Assembly (NCBI RefSeq): GCF_030272615.1
Contig: NC_081410.1
Location: forward strand, 116,261,140 to 116,325,139
Direction: 5' to 3'
DNA from: Cryptomeria japonica
Taxonomy: Eukaryota; Streptophyta; Pinopsida; Cupressales; Cupressaceae
Length of the DNA: 64,000 nucleotides
The position numbers and the translations under genes are program-made. The notes beneath the pieces were generated by a model that was given only the letters and a program-made list of their open reading frames with translations, had not been told where the DNA came from and ran no database searches. Below, piece by piece: positions 23,098 through 33,617 of the stretch (position 1 is its first letter; every line of letters begins with the position of its first letter).

Positions 23098-24486
23098 TGA
23101 TGCCCTCCTAAATGGCACAAGGTTAGCAAATGATAAATAACACAAAAGACACAAAAACTGTTAGTGTTAGTCAATAAAAAACTAATCTAAAAAGGCATAC
23201 CAAGAGAGACACTAAAAACATGCTAATATATCTAACTAAAGAAGCAAAGATAATGAGACATCTCCAAATGCCTCTTAGCATGGTCTTGGTTCCTTTCTCC
23301 TTTGTTCCTCTCCTCTCCAAGTTCCAAAATAATGTAGCTCTCAGCATCTTTTTGCACTATGGATGCTTATGGAGGATTGAGATTGTAGTATAGCTCTAAA
23401 TGTGAAAATGAAAAGCTAATACTAAACTATTGATGCTAAAATGATTTATTTTATCCAAAATGATAAGATATTAGTTGATTATGCTAAAATGCTCTCTTAA
23501 AATGCCTATAGCTTAAATGCATGCAAATTTTCAGGATCTGGATTATGAAGAAATGGGCTCTATTTATAGGAAAAATGGAGCAATAGATGGTTGAGATTGA
23601 ACAATCTCAACAAGGGTCAGGATTGAATGATTTCAAATCCATGTGAGGACTTTCAACCCAATCCCAGGATGACAAGTGTCAATGTGAGATAGGTTGAGAG
23701 GGGAGGGAATAAGCATTAAATACTTAACATGACTTTGGAAGTTAAAGTCAAGGTTAGTTGAATGAATAAACTCTTTATTCAAATAATAAAGTTTTTATTC
23801 AATGGATAAATTCTTGTGCAAATGTGAAATGGATGAATATGGTCAAAACAATAAATGTTTGGGGGCACAAGTTTGAAATAACCATAAATGGTTATGTAAG
23901 AGACATAAATGGTCATGTAAGAGCCATTAGTGGTCTTGGAAGACTTTGGGGGTTAATTTGTTGAACACACAAAGCATTAAATGCTTTTCAAAGACTTTGG
24001 AGTCTTTGAGAAGTGACTCCATTTTGCTTAGGAATGTGACAATAATTAGGGGATGGATTAGGCTAATTAGGAAGAGGTTAGAAGAATCTAGAAGGGGATT
24101 ATATTTTGCAAGTGGATTTGGTGGGTGAGGGAAAATAGAATTTTATTAAAATAAAAATTCATTTATTTCAATAAATGTGTGCAAGTTGCATTTGTAGGAA
24201 AATGCAAGTGGGGTGGGAGATAATGATTTAAATAAATGTTTTATTTAATTTATTTAAAAGAGGAATAGGGGATTTTATTAAATAAATAGATTTTATTTAT
24301 TTAATTGATTTGAATTTGATTTAATGAATTAATTAAAATAAATTGAATAATTTATTTAATTAATAGAAGAATGTTTGGGGATGAATTAATTAAATATTAA
24401 TTTAATTAATTGATGGCTAGTGGATTTTTAATCAAATAAATACGAAATATTCATTTAATTAAAATGGACAGATTTGTGTGACTACA
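23098..24486 (-). mobile_element. Element A 3' LTR
   Basis: tgatgccctcc... to ...gtgactaca, 1,389 bp. The TATA-like word (- strand TATAAATAG) is at 23560-23568. The 24240-24440 part is very rich in aattaatt words that could form AT hairpins. Confidence 0.95.
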
Positions 24487-24499
24487 TTTGCCCCTCTTT
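24487..24499 (-). other. Element A polypurine tract
   Basis: AAAGAGGGGCAAA on the - strand directly before the LTR start TGTAGTC. It is identical in element C. Confidence 0.85.
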
Positions 24500-24796
24500 G
24501 AGACAGTGCGGTTTATCGCGTTGTTTCAAAGAAAGAAAAATAGGTGTGAAGAAATGCCTCATAAAATGCAAATTTAATGGGTGGTATGCCCCCCTCGAGA
24601 GATGGACCAAATTTTTTTGAAAAATCAGGCGATCTCTCGAAAAAGAATGAAAATTGGCAGAGTGGTAGAAGAGAAGAAGTTAGCCATACGGGTGAAAAAT
24701 AGAAGAAAACGGGGAAAACATGGAGAAATGGGGGGCTCAGGAAGTGCACGGGGACTACGGCGGTGAGCGGGGAGAAGTTACGGTGACCACGAAGAG

Positions 24797-24803
24797 TATA
24801 AAT
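24797..24803 (+). promoter_or_regulatory. TATA box of the antisense gene in element A
   Basis: TATAAAT on the + strand, 97 bp before the ATG of the antisense gene. Element C has TTTATAT at the same distance (98 bp). The conserved spacing supports promoter use; no transcript evidence is available. Confidence 0.5.
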
Positions 24804-24899
24804 GGGGTGAAATGAGTGAAAACAAGATCATTTGTGACCGCGACCATTTGAAAATGAGAGCTCTGATAGTGATGTTTGGAGGAGCGAGCAGCAGCTACG

Positions 24900-27357
24900 A
24901 TGTCGATTCCGATCACCGAGCACAGATTCGAGCGAGTCCGACGGTTCCAGCGCCCAGATGACTACAGACCAGCGGTACGCAAATTTGAAAACTTAAGTTT
25001 TATGCATTTTTGATAGGTTTTTAGCTAAGTCAAAGTCAAGTCGGAGCAAAAGCGCTGGAACTGTTGTTTGGGCGCTTTTGCTCCATAAACTAGCGCTATT
25101 GTGCCGCAGTGACGCTATTGTCTCCTTGTTTGAGCGCTTTTGCCATGTATTAGCGCTATTGTATGTAAGTTTTAGCGCTATTGGTTAAGTAGCGCTATTG
25201 CTAGGTTAATTGAGTGCTATTGTGTTAAATTAACGCTATCGTATAAGGGTTTTAGCGCTTTTGCAGTTGTAGCACTATGGGATAACTGATTGAGCGCTGT
25301 TGTTATAGTTGTAGCACTATTGTTGAAAACTAGCGCTTTTGTTGGTTAAATAGCGCTTTTGCTTTAGAATAAAGAAATGCCCCAGTTTGGATGAAGAAAA
25401 TCTCCCGATGCCTAATGATGGATGGCGAGGTGAAGTGGGAGTTGTTTTGAACCATAGCAGCCTGATGAGACTTAGGTCATTTGTTAGGATAAATGCCCGT
25501 TGAAGTCTAGGTGGCCATGATTGCTTATCTGTTGAGACCCGAAGATACTTGATCAAAGTATCTGTTGATAGTCTAGGTTTAAACTTAAGAAAGTTTGAAA
25601 ACAAAACAACTGATGATGATTGATGAATGTCCATGTGCAGGAGGATCTACGCGTGTTGCAGTTACGCGAGTGCCATCCTGCGACATAGGGGTTGCAGAAC
25701 CGATTGACCCAGGCGGAGATTGATTGTATTTCAGCGACTGGTCTTTATGAGGTGATGCACATGCCCGTGATTCGTATGAATCACTTATTGATCATAGCAC
25801 TGGCAAAGTGGCGGCACAGTGAGACGTGCACCTTTCATTTGGCACAAGGGGAGATGACCGTGACCTTGGAGGATGTGTGGCGCATCCTACGGATTCTGAT
25901 TCGAGGAGAGCTGGTCACATATGATAGATCCTGGGGGACTGTGGCAGTGCAGCGGATTTTTGATGAGGATGTGTTCATTGATGATGGCTCGATTGCGTGG
26001 AGGATATAGCGGCACTGTATGATCCACTTCCAGCAGTTTTGTTAGGGATCGTGGGAGGACTGTTGTGTCCAGACAGGCGGTCACATGGATTGGCGGTGGG
26101 ATGGGGATAGGTTATCGAGATGATGATGACCGAGGGGACCTGATTTGCATGGGGGTCGTGCGTGCTGGCACACATGTATCAGAAGCTTCATGAGGTAGTA
26201 TACCGGGGGAGGGGTTCCTTAGCAGTGGGCATGACGCTGCTACATACATGACTCGACCGGTGAGTCTGAGATTCCGGGCAGTGGATCAGCCATACATGTT
26301 TATGTACATTGGCATGATGAGTCAACCCCACTTGGGGAAGTTAGAGTGGTGGCGACGAGCATTGGATGACCTGGATGCAGTGATATGGCGGCCATACTTG
26401 GAGTGTGAGCCATGGGATGATGATGCAGAGGCACTGCCTTATGTTTTCATGACCCGATTCCTCATTGGGAGGACCTCCTACCATGTGGAGAGATAGGTGC
26501 TTGGGCGAGTGATGAGACAGTTCGAACGGCAGCAAGGACTGCCTAGTGGATCTGGAGAGTATGCTCGAGTGATTCGAGAGAGGTATGCATGGGGTCCAGT
26601 GCTACCTTATGATCAGGAACTGGCAGAGTTTCAGACACTACAGGCGAGGCCATGGGACCTACGACCGAGGGTCGTTGATGCAGGGGTGACAGATGAGTAC
26701 ACGTAGTACCGGGCAGCGCACCCGATCCTACGGATATCGGGTCCAGCAAAGCCGATCCCAGCTTTTGAGGATGAGAGGGGACGGAGACGGAGGAGGGCAG
26801 GAGGTCGAGGAGATGGGGGAGGAGGAGGTGGAGGTGGAGGAGATGGAGGAGATGGTGGAGGAGGTGGAGGAGGATTGGGGATGCGGAGCCAACGGAGCGG
26901 GAGAGGTGGACTGCCTCTACAGATCTCACAGGGACCACTGATACCGAGAGGAGTTCAGCTAAGTGGGAGGGGGATGGAGAGGGAGATCCCAATGGACAGA
27001 GGGGAGGGGACTATGGGCGAGGGTGGTGTAAGGGAGGCAGCTATGGACACTGGGGAGGGAGCCACTAGAGATCTGCGAGATCACATTATAGTACGCTTGC
27101 AGACGCGGATAGAGGATTTGGAGGTAGAGGTGGCAGCTAGGGATGTGCATCTATTTGCACGGGAGTCAGAGCTGACGGTAGTGCTGCAGGAGAGAGATAC
27201 TGCAGTGGAGAGATTGGCGGAGCTGCAGGAGAGAGTCCGGGTTGGAGTAGGAGCACAGGGGCCTCAAGGGGAGGTGATGAGGGAGATGCGGCGAGCTCAG
27301 GCGGAGATAGAGTACTGGCGGGGGTTATATGAGCAGGTGGTGCCAGTGAGTCAGTGA
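24900..27357 (+). pseudogene. Antisense two-exon plant-mobile-domain (PMD) gene of element A
   Basis: Exon 1 (24900-24974) encodes 25 residues starting MSIPITEHRFERVRRFQ. A GTACGC donor, a 666-bp intron (24975-25640) and a TGTGCAG acceptor follow, and exon 2 opens in the same phase with EDLRVLQLRE. Exon 2 has the PMD block 'MNHxLIxALAK...TCTFHLAQGEMTVTLEDVW', related to the MAIN/MAIL plant mobile domain, then a Gly-rich linker (about 26800-26880) and a C-terminal coiled coil ending EQVVPVSQ, about 600 residues in all. It lies between integrase and the 3' LTR on the opposite strand to gag-pol. Breaks are TAG at 25686-25688, 26494-26496 and 26704-26706 (each CAG in element C), a 1-bp deletion near 26000 and a short deletion near 26245. 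Function is unknown; host PMD proteins act in nuclear gene silencing or genome stability, so a counter-silencing or regulatory role is conceivable. Confidence 0.8.
25051..25361 (+). repeat. AGCGCT(A/T)TTG array, 16 copies at ~20-bp spacing (element A, 3' side)
   Basis: Hexamers matching AGCGCT, or one or two changes from it, begin at 25051, 25071, 25092, 25111, 25133, 25152, 25174, 25191, 25213, 25232, 25254, 25271, 25293, 25313, 25332 and 25352. The mean spacing is 20.1 bp. After the first copy they are followed by (A/T)TTG or a variant, so the array is directional (TAGCGCTATTG on +), while the 7-11 bases between motifs are unrelated to one another. It lies wholly inside the intron of the antisense PMD gene. 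The array recurs in element C and, inverted, in the element A leader. Confidence 0.9.
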
Positions 27358-27375
27358 GCTCTCAGTTATTCACAG

Positions 27376-27579
27376 ATGCGGCGGGCGAGATCAGAGCGAT
27401 CACAGAGGATGCAGAGCAGTGGGGGTGTGATGGGTCCTTTGAGGAGGGAGAGATCAGGGGATGCAGGAGGGAGTGGTGGTTCGATGAGGCCTCCATGGAG
27501 AGATGGATCAGGTGGTGCAGGCACTAGTGGTGGAGCAGGGGGAGGTGTTGGGACAGCATCTGGCCAGAGTGGCATTTGA
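27376..27579 (+). pseudogene. Arg/Gly/Ser-rich frame after the PMD stop
   Basis: In the same frame as the PMD C-terminus and separated from it by one TGA (27355-27357), 67 residues run 'MRRARSERSQRMQSSGG...' and end GQSGI. Element C keeps the same reading (54873-55082), with stops at the equivalent junction. Sequence retention in both copies suggests it was once a C-terminal tail reached by readthrough, or an ancestral part of the gene. It could also be chance retention. Confidence 0.4.
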
Positions 27580-28350
27580 GAGAGCATTTTTGCATGCATA
27601 TATGTATTGTATCATTTGTTTATTTGGACTGTATCTTGGATGGCTCTTGGTAGCCGATTTTGTAGACTTCATTGTACTCTGATATATGAGATGATATATA
27701 TGAGGAGATCCCATATTTTGATGATGTGTAGTTGATTATGTATGGATGTTTATGCAGGATGATGAGTTTATTGCTTAGATGGATGTGTGTATATGTATGC
27801 ATTGATGAGATGTTGTTGTTGTTTTTTTTTATGCATGTTTTGATGATGATACTGACATATGAATGCAGGTTTATATATGTATGATTTGTTTGATTTTTGA
27901 TGTAATGTATGTAATGCCTTGATGATGATGTATGCTTATGATGATTTATGAACAGGATTTTAATGTTTCCTATTGCAATATAATGATGAGATGATTTTAA
28001 TGTAATGATGTTAATGCAATGGTCGAATGAATGATGTTATGGGTGAATATGTATCTAGATGTTTGTTAAATGAATGCAATATGGATAAACAAAATGTAAA
28101 GTACAAATGTTTTATATGATAATGTGTTAAATGAATGCAATATGGATATAAATATATATATAAAAATGGTATGAACCAATGTTTAATAAACAAGTGGATT
28201 TATGATTCTAAATGTTTTGAATATGATTTAAGTACAAATGATGATATTATAACTTATGTTTAATAACTGCACCTTAATGCAATTAAAAATATGATAATGA
28301 ATGCAAATGTGAATGAATCCTAAAATGAGCATAATAGGATACTTAGTTAA

Positions 28351-28410
28351 TGGATGAATGAATGCACTTTTTTACTAAAATGGATGAATGAATGCACTTT
28401 TTTACTAAAA
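28351..28410 (+). repeat. Perfect 30-bp tandem duplication
   Basis: The unit tggatgaatgaatgcac... at 28351-28380 is repeated exactly at 28381-28410. Element C has one diverged copy. Confidence 0.9.
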
Positions 28411-28634
28411 TAAATGAATGAATGAATGTATACCATAATAAATGATAAAGGATAATAAAATGATGATGGATAATTGACACTAAATGAATGCCTAATAAAT
28501 GATTTAAAACAATCAAAGACAATTTAATCCCACGAATAAATCTACGTATTTATGATTGATGCAATGATGCAAATGATTAATGAAAACTAAATGTCAAGAA
28601 AATGAACTATATGTAAAGTTAAAAATGACATGAA

Positions 28635-28730
28635 TGTTTAATGCAAGATGTAACTAAATGTTTAAGGCAAGATGCAACTAAAAGTTTAATGCAAGATGCA
28701 ACTAAATGTTTAATGCAAGATGCAACTAAA
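28635..28730 (+). repeat. 24-bp tandem repeat, four copies
   Basis: Units at 28635, 28659, 28683 and 28707 (tgtttaatgcaagatgcaac...) with one to three differences each. Element C has no such expansion, so it arose in A or in its recent parent. Confidence 0.9.
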
Positions 28731-30260
28731 TGTGAGGATGATATGATCATGAGGAATGCAAGGTTTGTAAGACTTTGCATGATGCATTGATGATGTATCA
28801 GAGTACTCGATCGTAATTGTATCCAAGACCAGCTTAATTTTCACAGTTTGCATATAAAACCTACATATGAATGAGTGAACGGATGGGGGATATGCAACGG
28901 AATGCAATATATAAACAGATGAGATGAAATGACGATCCATAGTGCTCTATTTTCATCATTGAGCTTTAAAATGTTGGAAGAGAATACAAGCATCTTGACA
29001 TAATGATTCAAGATGACCTGAGTATTCCTTTCATGGATTTTATATAGCAAGTTAATACAAACGACTTGATATAAGGGTCAAGCTGACCAGAGTATTGCTT
29101 GCGGAACAGACAAGGATTATCTCTATTCACGCATGACTTGGATCATCCTCCTTGATCTTAGGCTGATCATATCCTGAGACAAGTGCATACCGTACTAAGA
29201 GATAAAAACCTTTATCTAGTTTGGATGAGGTAGGAGGAACCCAAGGAAGAGCATTGTTCCTGCAAACAAATAATATATACATAAAAAATAAAGAATAAGG
29301 ATCCTTGGTAATGGTTCATGCTCATATGGTCGAGGTATACGCTGTAGTCAGCAAGCCGTAGTGATCTATGACTGTATTTTTGCCTATGATCACATAGCAT
29401 AGTGAACTTCCCACGTAGACACCATTAGTACATGCCCCAAAACTTCATCGGAAATAATGCACAAATGATACAAAACAATGTTGAAAGATCCTGATACAGA
29501 TAAACGAATGATTGTACTCACAAACCAACCAAGTATTTGATAGCTTAACATAATTTTCTTGTCAAAGAAAACGTCACTTTTGTCTTTGTTTTGGTAAGGA
29601 AGGATGCATCCTTGTTGGAGACAATTTTGAGTGTTGATGTTGATTGTGTGGTCGATTGATAAATGGTCATTGTGTGAGTATTTTGTCAATGTTTGTTTTG
29701 GTATCTACATGGATGAGTATGTACAAGGTGTTGCCATGTTTTTGTGTGATTTTTGATGTTTTTGGATTTTGAATTGTTTTGAATGTTTTTGGATTTTGAA
29801 TTGTTTTTTTGAATGTTTTTGGTATGTTTGATGATTGCTTGAATGAAGAACTTAATGAATCATAAGACAATGTAGAATCCACTTCCATCAATAGGTTAAG
29901 GGCATTGCCCCCAGTTTTAGACATGACGATGAAAAAGCGGGATGCAGGATGCATGGAGTACTATTTTAATTGCAGATGAATAACAAGCCATGGTTTTGGA
30001 CGGATGGATGTATGTATGAAGTAGATGTGATCGCAATAAGTCTGAAAGACAATGGAGCCATAGCCTTTTATGAGTGGCGCCTGTTTGCCAGGTTTTCACC
30101 ATCGTACTTACCCAAGGTGCCACCGGAGTGGTTGTTCACTGTTTAGATGCATAATTTTTTTTTATTTTTTGATGTTTTTTTGTTGTATTTTCTTCAGGAC
30201 ATTTTTCTGAATGTTTTTGGTATTTTCTGGTATGCAGGGGAGCCTGATGCTCTGTACAGC

Positions 30261-31585
30261 TTAGGTATAAAACCGTTTTAGGTGCATGCTGTTAATGGGA
30301 TCTGCAAGCGGTTCTCCTTCTGATGTAGCCAACTGATATGCCCTGGACCCGAATACAGCAATGACAACATATGGGCCTAGCCAGTTTGATTCAAACTTGC
30401 CCTGATGTTCTCTGTTTGGTTGATTGCGAGGATTCTCTCGTAGAACAAGATCACCTACCTCAAATGTACGAGGTCTAACTCGGTGATTGTAGCTTCTGCT
30501 CATGCGCTGCTGATAGGCTTTGAGATGATTGTATGCAGCTTGTCCCTTCTCATCAAGTAATTCTAAGTCTTGGAGGCGTGAGACTCTGTATGCTTCATCA
30601 TCGATGAGATTGTGCAAGGAAACCCGTAATGATGGTATCTCGACCTCAATAGGCAAGATAGCTTCTACACCATAGACCAATGAATAAGGAGTTGCACCTG
30701 TAGGGGTTCGAATGCTAGTTCGATATGCCCATAGCGCTGGATTTAGTTGAACATGCCAATCACGACCGGCATCATTAACTGTCTTCTTTAGGATCCTCAA
30801 TATGTTTTTATTGGATGCTTCGACCTGACCATTGCCTTGTGGGTAGTAGGGAGTGGAAAAGCGGTGTTGGATATGAAATTTCTCACAAAGTTCATGGACA
30901 TCCTGATTTTTGAAAGGAAGACCGTTATCTGTGATGATGGACATGGGTACACCATATCGGCAGATGATGTAGTTGAGGATGAATGAAGTGATCTGCTTGC
31001 CGATGACCTGGTAAGTGGAACAGCTTTGATCCACTTTGTGAAATATTCGGTGTTGGTAATAATGAATTTATGGCCATTGGATGAAGATGGATGAATCTTA
31101 CCCACAAGGTCAAGACCCCATTGACAAAAAGGCCATGGTGTTGTGATTGGTTGCAGTTCCTAGGCCGGTGCATGTATCAGGTCGCCATGAACTTGACATT
31201 TCTTGCATTTTCTGACAAAGTAGTAGGAATCATTTTCCATAGATGGCCAATAGTATCCATTGCGCAGGAGTTTCTTGGCTAATGACGGACCACTTGCATG
31301 GGTTCCACAAATTCCTTCATGTACCTCTTCCAAAGCCTTTGTGATCTCATCTTGTTCCAGACATCGAAGGAGGGTACCATCAAGACTGCGTCGGTATAGG
31401 GTTTCAGCAATAATGGTATATCGAGCAGTTTGGCGAATGAAGGTTTTTCATTGGTTATTCAATTGGTTGGGAGGAAGGGTATGATCACGGAGATAGGTGT
31501 AGAACTCACCATACCATGGGGATTCGGAACCGACAAGGCGACATATCATTTCAGATTAAGGGATATCATAAGCGGGGATCCAAAG
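30261..31585 (-). pseudogene. int: Element A integrase
   Basis: The N-terminal zinc region has H and H near 'HEGICGTHASG' and the CKKC pair near 31200. The core keeps D in 'GLDLVGKI', D in 'SIITDNGLPF', and the catalytic E in 'GNGQVEASNK'. The C-terminus has the GPY module ('NWLGPYVV') and ends LKRFYT with no chromodomain, as expected for Tat. It would insert the cDNA into host DNA. At least four stops (about 31584, 31560, 31449 and 31165) and a frame break near 31020 inactivate it. Confidence 0.88.
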
Positions 31586-32014
31586 CTATTCTACCAAGAA
31601 CTCATAGCATGTTGAATTTTGTGGAAGATCTAGGAGAGATGCGATGGTAGCCATAGCGTTAGCAGCTTGATTCTGATCTCTTGGTATCTGCTCAAAAGTG
31701 ATAGTAGTAAATGATGTCTTTAGAGTGTCCACCATTTGCTTATATGGCATGAGTTTATCATCCTTTGTCTGATATTCATCAGTTGCTTGTCGAATGACCA
31801 GTTGTGAGTCACCATATACTTGTAGTTCTTGTAATTTCCATTGTACGACTAACCTGAGTCCTGTGATCAAGGCCTCATATTCTGCTATGTTGTTTGTGCA
31901 TGGAAATGTGAGCTTGTAAGACTTCGGGATGCTATCACCCTGAGGTGTGATAAACAGAATGCCTGCCCCCGAGCCGTGCCTAGTGTATGAACCATCAAAA
32001 TATAGTTTCCATGG
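31586..32014 (-). pseudogene. Element A second (archaeal-type) RNase H
   Basis: 'LYFDGSYTRHGSGAG' with the catalytic Asp opens the domain. 'AEYEALITGLRL', 'VYGDSQLVIRQ' and 'IPRDQNQAANAMA' give the further acidic and Asp/Asn positions typical of this RNase H type. Plant Tat elements carry it between the normal RNase H and integrase. A stop at 32012-32014 separates it from the upstream RNase H. Confidence 0.85.
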
Positions 32015-33616
32015 TTATGCTGTTGTGATCATGAATATCTCTTCATCTGGAAAATTGGAAATAAGAGGATGATCGCCTATGAGAGGTGCATCGGCCAACT
32101 GATCTGCAATAACTTGACCTTTGATAGCCTTACGGTCCACATACTCGATGTCAAATTCACTTAGAATCATCACCCATTTGGCCAAGCGGCCTGTCAATGC
32201 TGCTTTGCTGAGTAAATACTTGAGTGGATCAATCTTTGCAATGAGTTGTACCTTGTGTGTTAACAGATAGTGCCTCAGTTTAGTGGCTGCCATGATTACT
32301 ACTAGGCAAGCTCGCTCAATAGGTGTGTAATTGAGTTCATAGCCCACCAGTGTGCGAGAGATGTAGTAAAAAGCACACTCTTTTCCTTCTGCATTATGTT
32401 GTGCCAGTAGTACACCCAAGGCTGTACTTGTCGCTGAGATATAGAGTAACAATGGTCTACTTGGATCTAGTGGCATCAGCAATGGTGGATTCATGAGATA
32501 GTCTTTAAGCGTCTGAAATGCTTGCTGGCATCGGGCATCCCACTGAAAGTGGATGTTCTTGTGTAGTAGATGTGTAAATGGGTGACACTTATCAGCCAAT
32601 TGTGCAACGAATCTTCAGATGGATTGGAGTCGCCCTTGTAATGTCCTTAGCTAGCTGATATTCTTTGGAGGTGGCATATCCATGATTGCCTTAACCTTTG
32701 CTAGATCGACCTCAATACCTTTGCTTGAGACAATGTATCCTAGAAGCTTCCCGGAGGTTACTCCAAAGACACATTTCTTTGGGTTGAGTCGAACATGATA
32801 TTGTTCCAGTCTATCAAAGATTTTATCTAAGATGTGGAGATGCCCTTCTCTGGTGAGTGATTTTGCTAGTAAGTCATCCACATAATCTTCCATCATAGTA
32901 TGCATCATGTCATGGAAGATGGTGGTCATTGCTCTTTGATAGGTTGCTCCTGCATTCTTTAGACCAAAGGGCATTACATTCCAGCAATATGTGCCCCATG
33001 GACATGTGAAGGCTGTCTTATGTTGATCTTCTGGTGCGATCTTCATCTGATTGTATCCTGAAAAGCCATCCATGAGTGAAAGCATGGCATGTCCCACTGT
33101 CAGATCCACTATGATGTCGATATTTGGTAGGGGGAAGTCATCCTTAGGACAGGCCTTATTTAGATCTCTGAAGTCAGTACAAATGCGGATGCCCCCTTTT
33201 GGTTTGCCGACATGCACAATATTGGAGATCCATTCTGCATAATCAATTGGTCTAATGAAACCAACATCTAGGAGTTTCTTGAGTTCTGTTTTGACTAGCA
33301 CTGCAATCTGAGGATGCATCTTACGAAGCTTCTGCTTGATAGGTTTGGCCCCTTCTTCTACAGTAAGGTGATGCATGACTAAATTAGGATCAAGCCCAGG
33401 CATGTCTACATATGACCATGCAAAGTTGATCTGACGCTTCTGGAAGAACTCTATAAACTTAGGCTGTTCCTCTGGAGTGAGAAGAGATGCCAGACGTATG
33501 ATATGAGGATTTTCAGGAGTCCCCACATTGTATTCTTTGGTTTTCTCTATGAGAATCGTTGATTGTTCTTGTTGTGTACTAGCGGGGAGGATGTCAAACC
33601 CTTCATCCTCAGGCAC
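32015..33616 (-). pseudogene. pol: Element A reverse transcriptase and RNase H
   Basis: RT motifs are in order: 'RICTDFRDLNKACPKDDFPLP', 'LSLMDGFSGYNQ', 'FTCPWGTYCWNVMPFGL' and the catalytic YVDD at about 32880. RNase H follows with 'LYISATSTALGVLLAQ', 'SRTLVGYELNYTPIE' and 'WVMILSEFDIEYV'. The stop at 32651-32653 is a CAG-to-TAG change relative to element C. The TGA at 32615-32617, between RT and RNase H, is shared with element C. Upstream the frame is broken by a short deletion near 33630. Confidence 0.9.
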
Positions 33617-33617
33617 C

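Larger units (their letters stand above)
27580..30260 (-). other. Non-coding spacer between integrase and antisense gene of element A
   Basis: About 2.7 kb, rich in atgatg/aatgaatg words, with tandem repeats at 28351-28410 and 28635-28730 and a diffuse 'gaatgtttttggattttg' repeat at 29735-29830. No gene is visible on either strand. It aligns with 55083-57688 of element C. It would form part of the 3' UTR of the - strand transcript. Confidence 0.6.

Noticed and set aside
24240-24440. AT-rich aattaatt palindromes in the A LTR as a replication origin or scaffold region
   Set aside because: Simple AT-rich LTR sequence repeated in every LTR of the family; nothing specific supports such a role.
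25051-25361. AGCGCT array as a CRISPR array
   Set aside because: Repeats of ~10 bp with 7-11 bp spacers are far below CRISPR sizes, there are no cas genes, and the DNA is plant.
26543-26992. 149-residue His/Leu/Ser-rich frame on the - strand
   Set aside because: Antisense shadow of the Gly-rich and coiled-coil part of the PMD gene.
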